In this document: one piece after another, positions 8,668 through 16,315 of the stretch
How the letters are laid out: every line of letters begins with the position of its first letter
How positions within the stretch are numbered: the first letter of the stretch is position 1
Source: JAISFI01 sp031553775
GTDB lineage: Bacteria > Bacteroidota > Bacteroidia > Bacteroidales > Azobacteroidaceae
NCBI GenBank assembly: GCA_031553775.1
Contig: JAVBLA010000021.1
Span: 1-64,000 of the forward strand
Direction of reading: 5' to 3'
Length of the DNA stretch: 64,000 bases
Translations under genes and position numbers: made by a program
Notes under the pieces: model-generated
Database searches by the model: none
What the model was told of the DNA's origin: nothing
What the model saw: only the letters and a program-made list of their open reading frames with translations

Positions 8668-9933
8668 ATGAAAAAAACGTTACTACTTCTTGTCTTGGTC
8701 GGATCATGGATCACATGGACTGCAAAAGCGGTTGAATGGCCTGATGCTTCTTTTAATTTTGTTACTTTTAATGGCCCTGCTAATAGTTCTCTTGCTAATG
8801 GAGATAAAGTGGATGGATGTACTATTAATCTTACCAGCGATGGAGCTGTTTCTGTTACCGGTAGTTCTGCAGGTACTAAATTTCAGAATGGTAGTGGTGC
8901 TGCCGACTCTGTCAGAACATATTTCCGTATAAACCTCGGAGGCGCTGAAACATCTACAAAAATTCAAAGTATTACTCTGCCTACTTTTACTTTAACAAAA
9001 GATGGTAGTGTTACTGTATATGCTGCTCCGACCGGTGTTCCAAGTGCTGATACAGGAAGAGGAATTACTGTTTCTACCTCTGCTGGGAAAGTATCAGCTA
9101 CAGGCGATTGGAAGAAAACTGAAAGGTACACTCTGATAGGTGTTAAATTAGAACTGCCGGCCGGTACTTACAGTGATGTAAGAGTTGTAGCCAAAGGTGG
9201 TGGAATGCTTATTTATGGAGTAGATAAATCAGAAGGATCTACAGGTGGAGGTGATACTGATGAGACTATCGTTACCTTCTATGATTCGAAAATGTTGTCT
9301 GCAAATGCAAGTTTTATAGCTCCGGATTGGATGCGTGCAAATGGAAATACATCGGATTCTGTAGCTGTTATCGCTGCTAAAAAAGTTACTGTTGCCGAAG
9401 CTAAAGCCGCTGCTTTTTATGGCGCCTTGAATTTAACTTCTACATTAGCAGAGTTTACTGTTTATGGAATCAAGATCGCTCAGAATGACGATCGGACCAG
9501 CTATATGACTCTTGATCTCCAGAGTTGTGAGAGTGTAACCGTGACTTATTGGGGAACCGGTGGCCGTGGTATGCTGATAGAGAATGATGCAAATGCTTCT
9601 ACTGTAACAACTTCTGCTGCAAGTTATGTGGTAGGAACTGCTTCTCTGGATGTAAAATCTACAGGTCCGGTAAAAGTAAAATTAACCCCCAGAAACGATA
9701 AAGGAGCAGCTAGTACAGGCGATACCTTTATCAACCAGATCATTATTACCCAGAAATCAAAAACAAATTCGGCAATTGTAGCTCCTTCCAATGTAGACAA
9801 AGGTGAACCGATTGCTGTAGAATATTATGATATTACAGGAAGAAAAGCCCTCCCGCAAGCCAAAGGCGTACTGATCAAAAAGTCGACCTTCTCCGATGGT
9901 TCTGTGGAAACAGGAAAGATCTACCTTAAATAA
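8668..9933 (+). CDS. Secreted protein of unknown function, pectate-lyase locus
   Basis: 421 residues with a clear signal peptide (MKKTLLLLVLVGSWITWTAKA). The rest is beta-rich, low in Cys, and looks like two similar beta-sandwich halves separated by a Gly/Thr linker near residues 190-200 (STGGGDTDET). I do not recognise a catalytic motif; a carbohydrate-binding role is possible. The last ~45 residues (EYYDITGRK, GVLIKKSTF, then YLK) resemble the tail of the downstream pectate lyase (QYFTITGVQ, GVFVKKINY, then RLR), which suggests a shared C-terminal sorting or anchoring signal related to T9SS-type tails. It lies 119 bp upstream of the lyase gene and is probably cotranscribed from the repeat-bearing promoter. 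Confidence 0.75.
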   Translation: MKKTLLLLVLVGSWITWTAKAVEWPDASFNFVTFNGPANSSLANGDKVDGCTINLTSDGAVSVTGSSAGTKFQNGSGAADSVRTYFRINLGGAETSTKIQSITLPTFTLTKDGSVTVYAAPTGVPSADTGRGITVSTSAGKVSATGDWKKTERYTLIGVKLELPAGTYSDVRVVAKGGGMLIYGVDKSEGSTGGGDTDETIVTFYDSKMLSANASFIAPDWMRANGNTSDSVAVIAAKKVTVAEAKAAAFYGALNLTSTLAEFTVYGIKIAQNDDRTSYMTLDLQSCESVTVTYWGTGGRGMLIENDANASTVTTSAASYVVGTASLDVKSTGPVKVKLTPRNDKGAASTGDTFINQIIITQKSKTNSAIVAPSNVDKGEPIAVEYYDITGRKALPQAKGVLIKKSTFSDGSVETGKIYLK

Positions 9934-10052
9934 CCTCATGTAGTTAATTAACCTCACAATAAATTTTATCCATGTTTTATTCCCGGTTTTCAATACAGTG
10001 ATTATTACATTCAGACAATTGAAATCCGGGAATAGTTATAATAAAAAAAACC

Positions 10053-12218
10053 ATGAAAAGAATAATTTTAATTTTACTGATAGTTGTTTCGGCCGGGAAA
10101 CTGAGCGCCTTAACATTGACTCAACAAGCCGGTTGGTTCGAAACCTGCTATGTAACCTGGGAACCTGTGACAGATGCTGTAAGCTATAACGTATACTACA
10201 CCGGAGGTGATGCGACTGATAAAAAAATCGACAGTCAATTGATTCGCCAATACAAGGAGTATTATCGTGCGGATATTTTAGGATTAAAAGCCGGAAGTTA
10301 TAAGATAACAGTGAAAGCTGTAAATGAAGCCGGAACTGAATTTGAAACTGCAACTGCTTCCGGAATAACGGTAAAGGCACACGACCGTGGCGGATTTGCT
10401 CATTTTAATTATTCCGATATTGGAGCGTATAAAAACGACGGTACACTGAAATCGGGTGCCAGAGTGCTTTATGTATCTGCTAAAACAGCTAAAACTGTGA
10501 CTTGTACGGTAGGTTCTGCTACTTGTACAGGGCTGCAGGCAATTATTGATGCTTACCAAAAAGGGACCGACAATACTCCGTTGAGTGTCCGGATTATCGG
10601 GACAATCGAAGCAGGAGATATGGATAGTTTTTCCAGTAGTGCCGAAGGCTTGCAAATTAAAGGAAAGAATGCCGCTAGTGTGATGAATATCACTATGGAA
10701 GGAGTAGGCAACGATGCTGCAATACGTGGATTCGGTATCTTAATGAGAAACTGCAAAAGCGTGGAACTGAGAAACTTTGCCGTTATGCTTTGTATGGACG
10801 ATTGCATTTCTATCGATACGGATAACAGCAATTGCTGGGTACACCACATTGATTTTTTCTACGGAAAAACAGGAGGTGATTCCGATCAGGCAAAAGGCGA
10901 CGGATCTTTGGATTGTAAAGGCGATTCCAAATACCTGACTTTTTCTTATAACCATTTTTGGGATTCAGGAAAAATGTCTCTTTGTGGTATGACTTCCGAA
11001 AGCGGTGAAAATTTTATTTCTTATCATCATAACTGGTTCGACCACTCTGACTCTCGTCATCCCCGTGTACGCACAATGACCGTACATGTGTATAATAATT
11101 ATTTTGACGGGATTGCCAAATATGGCGTCGGTGCAACCACGGGTTCTAATGTATTTGTTGAAAACAACTATTTCCGTAATACCAATAAGCCGATGATGAT
11201 TTCTTTGCAAGGTACGGATATTTCCAATGGAGTTGCCAATGGTACATTTTCCGGGGAAAGCGGTGGCATGATTAAGGCTTATGGCAATTTTTACGCAGAA
11301 CAATCTCCGAACTTCAAGTTGATCACTCACAAAATTTCTGTTACTAATTTTGATTGCTATGAAGCTGATGCAAGAAATGAGGCTGTTCCTGCTTCTTATA
11401 AAACTCTCGTCGGTGCTACATCGTACAACAATTTTGATACCGACAATACAAAAATGTACACATACACGGCAGATGCGGCAGCCGATGTTCCGGCAATCGT
11501 AACCGGACAGTATGGAGCCGGTCGTATGCAACAAGGCGATTTCAAATGGACTTTTGATAATGCTGTGGATGATGCTTCTTCCGATGTAAATACTCCTCTG
11601 AAAAATGCGATTACGAATTACAAATCATTATTGGTTGCCATACAGGGTGAAGGTACCGTTGGCGGCGGTGGTGATGATGGTGGCGGTGATGAAGGCGGTA
11701 CTACAGTAACCGGCGATATTATTTGTACTTTTACTGCACAGGGAGGAACAAATTCAGCTTTTACGATCAAAGGATCTGTTTCTAATAGTAAAGGAACGGT
11801 AACAGTTAACGGAACGACTTATACCTATTGTCTGAAAATAGAAAGTTCGACAGAAATTTCATTTACAATTGCCAATCCGATGACAATGATATTGATATTC
11901 GGCGAAAGCAATAAAAAAGTAAAGATCGACAATGTGGATCGTACAACCGATGCAACCGGTAAAGTAACTCTGGAACTTGCGGCCGGAACGCATAAGATTA
12001 CAAAAACAGATACAATGAATCTTTTCTATATTTCTTTGTCTGGAGCACCGGTAGCAACAGGTATCGATGCCGCTTCTTTGGATCAGGAAGAAATTGTATC
12101 GGTTCAATATTTTACAATTACCGGAGTTCAGGTTAGAGAACCTTCTACCGGAGTTTTTGTAAAGAAAATAAACTATAAAAACGGAATAAGTAATACTGAA
12201 AAAGTTCGTTTGCGGTAA
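10053..12218 (+). CDS. Secreted pectate lyase, polysaccharide lyase family 1
   Basis: Cleaves polygalacturonate by beta-elimination outside the cytoplasm. There is a signal peptide, a fibronectin III-like domain (about 25-110), then a right-handed beta-helix of PL1 type (about 110-480). The lyase core includes DDCISIDTDNSNCWVHHIDF, the Asp-rich calcium region around KGDGSLDCKGDS, and SDSRHPRVR with the likely catalytic arginine. A Gly/Asp linker (GGGGDDGGGDEGG near 545) leads to a small beta domain and a C-terminal tail shared with the upstream gene. The domain order fits Bacteroidales PL1 enzymes. Confidence 0.88.
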   Translation: MKRIILILLIVVSAGKLSALTLTQQAGWFETCYVTWEPVTDAVSYNVYYTGGDATDKKIDSQLIRQYKEYYRADILGLKAGSYKITVKAVNEAGTEFETATASGITVKAHDRGGFAHFNYSDIGAYKNDGTLKSGARVLYVSAKTAKTVTCTVGSATCTGLQAIIDAYQKGTDNTPLSVRIIGTIEAGDMDSFSSSAEGLQIKGKNAASVMNITMEGVGNDAAIRGFGILMRNCKSVELRNFAVMLCMDDCISIDTDNSNCWVHHIDFFYGKTGGDSDQAKGDGSLDCKGDSKYLTFSYNHFWDSGKMSLCGMTSESGENFISYHHNWFDHSDSRHPRVRTMTVHVYNNYFDGIAKYGVGATTGSNVFVENNYFRNTNKPMMISLQGTDISNGVANGTFSGESGGMIKAYGNFYAEQSPNFKLITHKISVTNFDCYEADARNEAVPASYKTLVGATSYNNFDTDNTKMYTYTADAAADVPAIVTGQYGAGRMQQGDFKWTFDNAVDDASSDVNTPLKNAITNYKSLLVAIQGEGTVGGGGDDGGGDEGGTTVTGDIICTFTAQGGTNSAFTIKGSVSNSKGTVTVNGTTYTYCLKIESSTEISFTIANPMTMILIFGESNKKVKIDNVDRTTDATGKVTLELAAGTHKITKTDTMNLFYISLSGAPVATGIDAASLDQEEIVSVQYFTITGVQVREPSTGVFVKKINYKNGISNTEKVRLR

Positions 12219-12263
12219 ACCGTTGTTTTGTTGCTTTGCATATTCCGGTAAATTCCTGACAAG

Positions 12264-12295
12264 TTTGGTTTGGTATATCTTTTTTCATATCTTTG
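12264..12295 (+). promoter_or_regulatory. Complete Bacteroidetes promoter (-33 TTTG / -7 TATCTTTG)
   Basis: TTTG at 12264-12267 and TATCTTTG at 12288-12295 are separated by 20 bp, the ideal spacing for the Bacteroidetes primary sigma factor. This is the best constitutive-looking promoter in the window. It drives the lipoprotein gene starting at 12335. Confidence 0.8.
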
Positions 12296-12334
12296 CATCT
12301 TTATTTTTTTATTAATTATAATCCTATTTGCATT

Positions 12335-12805
12335 ATGAAAAAGATGTTATTTGCACTGGTATGTGCAGTTGTTATGTTCTCGTCCTGCGGAGATGATGCC
12401 GGAAAAGTGAACGATGTGATCGTTGGCCGTGTGGATGCTATTCAGGAAACGGTACAAAAAGTTACTAATTTTGTACAGGGAGAAAAGTACGACGATGCGA
12501 AAGCTTATCTGGATTCTCTGTCGGTACAGACCACCAAAGCTACTGAAATAATCGGTAAACTGGATAATAAATCGGCTGCCGATTTCAAACAGTCTGCCTT
12601 GGATTTCGTTAGCATGGTCGGAGCAGAAACTGCTCCTGTTTTCAATCAGGCTATTGGCTTGCTGCAAACTGATGGTGGATCTTCCCAGGCTAATGAAGCA
12701 ATAGACATGATCAACAACTTTATCGACAAGGTTCAGAAACAACATGATGTTTTATCGGAAAAACAAAAAGAGTTCGCCGATAAGAATAACATTACCTTGT
12801 ATTAA
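12335..12805 (+). CDS. Small helical lipoprotein of unknown function
   Basis: 156 residues from ATG 12335: a lipoprotein signal (MKKMLFALVCAVVMFSSC) followed by Gly-Asp-Asp, then an almost entirely helical acidic protein (KVNDVIVGRVDAIQETVQ; EAIDMINNFIDKVQKQHDVL). An upstream ATG at 12293 would give a non-signal extension lying on the -7 box and is rejected. No enzymatic motif is visible. It is monocistronic, between its own promoter and a terminator. Confidence 0.8.
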   Translation: MKKMLFALVCAVVMFSSCGDDAGKVNDVIVGRVDAIQETVQKVTNFVQGEKYDDAKAYLDSLSVQTTKATEIIGKLDNKSAADFKQSALDFVSMVGAETAPVFNQAIGLLQTDGGSSQANEAIDMINNFIDKVQKQHDVLSEKQKEFADKNNITLY

Positions 12806-12825
12806 TTTTTTTTTTGAGCAACTGG

Positions 12826-12870
12826 CTGTCCGGAAAGAAGTGTACCGCTTTTTTCCGGACAGTTTATTTT
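12826..12870 (+). terminator. Rho-independent terminator
   Basis: An 11-bp perfect stem, CTGTCCGGAAA (12826-12836) with TTTCCGGACAG (12852-12862), is followed by TTTATTTT. Confidence 0.85.
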
Positions 12871-12957
12871 AAAAAATGTTAATGTTTGCAGCACTTTTTC
12901 TTTCTATGCATTTTATATATAGACACCAGATGTTTCACATTTAAAAATGAATAGTTT

Positions 12958-13701
12958 ATGAAAAAGTTTTTTTTGCTGCCATTTCTCTTTGCCTTGACTT
13001 TGGGCTTTATTTCCTGTTCGGATGATGACGATAAAAGCCCTGTTTGGTATTTTTATGATGAGCCGGCCATTGTAAAATCTGTATCTGCCGGAACCGGAAG
13101 CCCGGAGGTAATCATTCAAACAGCTTACGGGAACTTCTCCGTACCTGAATTATCCGGATCGTTAGCCGAGGGTCAATGCTTGTGGACTGCGTTTACCTAT
13201 GACATGAACAACCAGCCTTCTCCGGGAGTTATGACTGCTACTGCTTTCCGCTATAAAGAGATCGATAGTACCAAGGTACTTATGCCGGCCGATAAGCCAG
13301 CCTTTGATACATATCTGGAAGATAGTTATTCCGATTCCATTAAAGCTTCTGTTTTATATCTCAGTTATGTAAATAAGGTATTGTTTTTCGGATTTTCCAT
13401 GCATGATTCGAAATCATATGGCTATGAGTTGATTTGCAATCCTGACCTGGACGAGGGGAGTACTTATCCTACTTTATATATCAGAGCGAGACCATTCATT
13501 AGTAATATAAAATACAATTCATTACAAACCGATGAAAAAAATACGGTGCACTATGGTTTTGATATGACCGGATTTCTTGACAAATATATGACTTCCGGTA
13601 ATTCCGTAACATTCAATCTTAAATATAAGACTGGCACCAAGGATGGAAAAGACGTGTATAAATCATTCAAAGACAACCCAATCACCTGGTCTTTTAAATA
13701 A
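12958..13701 (+). CDS. Lipoprotein, possibly NigD-like
   Basis: 247 residues with a lipoprotein signal ending in GFISCSDDDD, a spacing and acidic run typical of surface-exposed Bacteroidales lipoproteins. The remainder is beta-rich with no catalytic motif. Its size, the N-terminal beta domain (about 45-100) and the layout recall the NigD-like family of Bacteroidales lipoproteins, but I cannot confirm this without a profile search. It stands 62 bp before the sigma-factor gene. Confidence 0.7.
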   Translation: MKKFFLLPFLFALTLGFISCSDDDDKSPVWYFYDEPAIVKSVSAGTGSPEVIIQTAYGNFSVPELSGSLAEGQCLWTAFTYDMNNQPSPGVMTATAFRYKEIDSTKVLMPADKPAFDTYLEDSYSDSIKASVLYLSYVNKVLFFGFSMHDSKSYGYELICNPDLDEGSTYPTLYIRARPFISNIKYNSLQTDEKNTVHYGFDMTGFLDKYMTSGNSVTFNLKYKTGTKDGKDVYKSFKDNPITWSFK

Positions 13702-13763
13702 TAATTTGGAAATAAACTGTTTAATCCTTTTATTTGTTAGAAAATTAAACAGTTGAGACCGAT

Positions 13764-14324
13764 ATGCCTGCCGGCAATGAAATAAACGAACAGAAAATTG
13801 TATGGGGCTGCCGGCGCGGAGAAAATGATTCGCGCCGGCAACTATATGATATCTATGCCCGGCAGATGATGAAGATTTGTTACCGGTACACCGGGGATAT
13901 GCCGGTTTCTGAAGATCTTTTACACGATGGTTTTCTCAAAGTTTTTGAATCGATCGATTCTTTCGAATACCGGGGGGCCGATTCTCTGAAAGCCTGGATG
14001 AGTAAGATTTTTGTGAATATAGTTCTTCAGTATTTAAGAAAGAACAGTCTCCGGGAAGAAATTTCCATAGACGAATGGGAAGAGCCGGAAACTGTCCCCG
14101 AAGAGACTTACGACCTGATTCCCACTGATGTACTGATGCAGATGATCCGGGAGCTTCCGGTTAAGTACAGAACGGTATTCAACCTGTACACGTTTGAAGA
14201 TTATTCGCATAGGGAAATTGCTGCCCGGCTGGATATGAACGAAAGTACGTCGAGGTCACAACTAACCCGCGCCAGAGCTATGCTACTGAAAAAAATAAAT
14301 GCTTATACCCATCAGCATGGATGA
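13764..14324 (+). CDS. ECF-type RNA polymerase sigma factor
   Basis: 186 residues with sigma region 2 (about 20-85; YDIYARQMMKICYRYTGD, SEDLLHDGFLKVFESI) and region 4 (about 125-180; LPVKYRTVFNLYTFEDYSHR, then a helix-turn-helix in EIAARLDMNESTSRSQL). It would recruit RNA polymerase to an envelope-stress or nutrient regulon. Its 3' end overlaps the next gene by 8 bp, so the partner is probably its anti-sigma factor and the two are translationally coupled. Confidence 0.93.
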   Translation: MPAGNEINEQKIVWGCRRGENDSRRQLYDIYARQMMKICYRYTGDMPVSEDLLHDGFLKVFESIDSFEYRGADSLKAWMSKIFVNIVLQYLRKNSLREEISIDEWEEPETVPEETYDLIPTDVLMQMIRELPVKYRTVFNLYTFEDYSHREIAARLDMNESTSRSQLTRARAMLLKKINAYTHQHG

Positions 14325-15519
14325 AGAAAAAGACATATTGAGCCGGAAATTCCGTGAACGCCTGGAAAATTACGAGATCCCCTTAAACAAGGATATCTGG
14401 GCAGGAATTGAAGCTGATCTTCCAAAGAAGCGTAACATACCAACGCAGTCTCTTTGGATGAAGAGATGTGCTGTGGCTGCCATGCTTGTGTTGGTTTTAC
14501 TTTCCGGGTGGTATTTGAAACAACGGAGTGATCAGGCAGGAGTAAAATTTGCCGGATCTCTTTTTCCTCTTCATAACGATTTTCCTGATACAACCAGCCT
14601 GTTTCCTTCCGCTATTCTACTCCCCGGTGCCGGATATCAGACAGGAGTCGTCCGGAAAGTACCTGCCTCGCAATCGAAAGATTCCGGATCGTTACCTGTT
14701 TCCCGGAGGAAAGATACATTGTCTGAAGAAGTCCTTCCGGATCCTGTTTCCGGAAGACAGACGGAAGTTGCCGAAACGGAACCTCCTGCCCAGGCAAAAC
14801 AGCCGGATTCTAAAGATGATCTTCCGGATTTATGGGAGTATCCCGCTAAAAGCATTCCTTCTGCAAAGAAGAAAAAGCAAGGAAATCTTTCTCTGGCACT
14901 GGCCTATGGAAGCCAGGGAACATCGCCCGCTTCTCCGGATGTCTATGCTCCGGATGTCTATGCCGATGCATTTCCAACAGTTTACCAATTGAACTCAAAT
15001 GCAATTCCTTCCAGTCCCGCAACTTCCGACATCAGCTATAAAATGCCTTTATCTTTCAGCTTGTTAGTCAGGAAATCTCTTTCTTCCGGTTGGGCTCTGG
15101 AAACGGGTCTTACTTATACTTACCTGGAATCGACGGAAACCCTGATACATGCCGATAAAAAGTTGTCTTCTTCCGAAATACAATTACACTATCTTGGGAT
15201 TCCTTTGAAGACTGTCTTTACGGTTTTTCAGCGCGACAGACTTTCCATATATGTGTCAGCCGGTGGAATGCTTGAGAAATGTGTCTATGGCAAAGAGATT
15301 TTTTCTAAAGACCTGCCTGATCATTCGTTGGATATTCCGGAACTGCAATGGTCTTTGTCCGGAGGAGCCGGATTGAATTACCGCCTGGCGGGTCAGTGGG
15401 CTTTATTTGCAGAACCGGGTGTTGCTTATTATTTCGACGATCACAGCGATGTTATGACCATCCGGAAAGACAAACCCTGGAATTTCAACATACAGGCGGG
15501 GGTGCGGGTGACCTATTGA
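14317..15519 (+). CDS. Anti-sigma-like inner-membrane protein with a C-terminal beta-barrel-like domain
   Basis: The start at ATG 14317 overlaps the sigma-factor stop (14322-14324). Residues 1-50 are a charged cytoplasmic segment (FRERLENYEIP), then comes one membrane segment (CAVAAMLVLVLLSGWYL). A Ser/Pro/Glu-rich stretch (about 80-190) follows, and finally a beta-rich domain (about 190-400) ending in VRVTY, which resembles the PorT/OMP-beta-barrel-2 family. Genomic position suggests it controls the ECF sigma factor. The combination of an inner-membrane anchor with an outer-membrane-barrel-like domain is odd. Alternatively the barrel-like part is a periplasmic beta-sandwich. Confidence 0.7.
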   Translation: MDEEKDILSRKFRERLENYEIPLNKDIWAGIEADLPKKRNIPTQSLWMKRCAVAAMLVLVLLSGWYLKQRSDQAGVKFAGSLFPLHNDFPDTTSLFPSAILLPGAGYQTGVVRKVPASQSKDSGSLPVSRRKDTLSEEVLPDPVSGRQTEVAETEPPAQAKQPDSKDDLPDLWEYPAKSIPSAKKKKQGNLSLALAYGSQGTSPASPDVYAPDVYADAFPTVYQLNSNAIPSSPATSDISYKMPLSFSLLVRKSLSSGWALETGLTYTYLESTETLIHADKKLSSSEIQLHYLGIPLKTVFTVFQRDRLSIYVSAGGMLEKCVYGKEIFSKDLPDHSLDIPELQWSLSGGAGLNYRLAGQWALFAEPGVAYYFDDHSDVMTIRKDKPWNFNIQAGVRVTY

Positions 15520-15523
15520 TATT

Positions 15524-15668
15524 TTAAGGATCGATTTTTTCAAGTTTCTTCAAGTCGAAGCCTTTCAAAGCAGCTTCCACCATTCCTGTCTGTTTCGTCA
15601 TAGACGGCAGCCAATGCAGCATCGGCGTTGGGAGCTAAGAGTTCAATGTTTTTATTATTAATGTTCAT
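15524..15668 (-). pseudogene. Possible frameshifted remnant of a short coding region
   Basis: On the minus strand an ATG at 15668 opens NIELLAPNADAALAAVYD. In the +1 frame the reading continues as MVEAALKGFDLKKLEKIDP and stops at 15524. Each half looks protein-like but no single frame covers both, so this may be a decayed gene or a real short protein with a frameshift. The first half faintly recalls the N-terminus of U32 peptidases (ELLAP), which is not enough to name it. The rest of the 323-bp gap (15520-15842) shows nothing beyond the promoter of the Fur-family gene. Confidence 0.25.
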
Positions 15669-15789
15669 TGGCGAAGAAGGATAAAATCATAAAAGATTTC
15701 TTCCCACAAACTTACGGGAAAAATGCGTGTAATATCAACATTTCCTGCAAAAAAACAGAGATTATGGATGTTGAATAGTATATTTTATA

Positions 15790-15797
15790 TAAATTTG
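15790..15797 (+). promoter_or_regulatory. -7 promoter box of the Fur-family gene
   Basis: TAAATTTG (15790-15797) fits TAnnTTTG, with TTG at 15771-15773 sixteen bp upstream as a weak -33 element. The bases just downstream read TTGCAAC, a half-site that recurs in the promoter of the P-type ATPase. Confidence 0.45.
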
Positions 15798-15842
15798 CAA
15801 CATACTTATAAACACAAATGGTTACCATTTAAAAAATGTACT

Positions 15843-16253
15843 ATGAATGATTCTTATGAAAAAATACTCGAAGCGAGAAATATCAAGCCGACCGCCATGC
15901 GAATATTGGTTCTAAAGGCTCTTTCCGGGCAGGATCATGCAATCGATTTGAATGAGTTAGAATTCCTGTTTGACCAGGCTGACCGGGTAACACTTTACCG
16001 GACATTAAAAACCTTTCTTTCTAAAAAACTGATTCACCATATCGATGACGGTACCGGTAGTATCAAATATGCTTTATGTCGTGAGGACTGCGACTGCGGG
16101 CCGGAAGATACCCATGTGCATTTCCATTGTAATTATTGCGGAAATACTTATTGCATGGATTATGTCAGGGTACCGCCTTTATTGTTGCCTGAAAAATTCT
16201 ATGTTGAAGAAATAAGTATCGTCTTGAAAGGAAAATGTGAACATTGCAATTGA
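15843..16253 (+). CDS. Fur-family metal-responsive transcriptional repressor
   Basis: 136 residues from ATG 15843. The N-terminal winged helix (about 10-80; IKPTAMRILVLKAL, ADRVTLYRTLKTFLSKKLIH) binds DNA. The C-terminal metal/dimer domain has HVHFHCNYCG and CEHCN, the two CxxC pairs of the structural zinc site. An in-frame upstream extension to 15723 lies across the promoter and is rejected. The neighbouring zinc/cadmium-type efflux ATPase suggests this member senses zinc or another divalent metal rather than iron, but that is inference. Confidence 0.85.
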   Translation: MNDSYEKILEARNIKPTAMRILVLKALSGQDHAIDLNELEFLFDQADRVTLYRTLKTFLSKKLIHHIDDGTGSIKYALCREDCDCGPEDTHVHFHCNYCGNTYCMDYVRVPPLLLPEKFYVEEISIVLKGKCEHCN

Positions 16254-16315
16254 GTTGCAGCAAAATCCTTTCTATCTTTGTTGCATGATTTTGAAACAGT
16301 AATATTTTATGCAAC
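16250..16315 (+). promoter_or_regulatory. Promoter and candidate operator of the P-type ATPase
   Basis: TTG (16250-16252) and TATCTTTG (16273-16280) are 20 bp apart, a complete Bacteroidetes promoter. A 7-bp inverted repeat, GTTGCAT (16280-16286) and ATGCAAC (16309-16315), spans the transcription start and the ATG at 16309. TTGCA motifs also occur at 16244-16248 and 16255-16259. Together they form a plausible operator for the upstream Fur-family repressor. Confidence 0.55.

Noticed and set aside
14549..14992. A 147-codon plus-strand frame inside the anti-sigma-like gene
   Set aside because: It is an alternative frame of a Pro/Ser-rich segment, without start context or motif.
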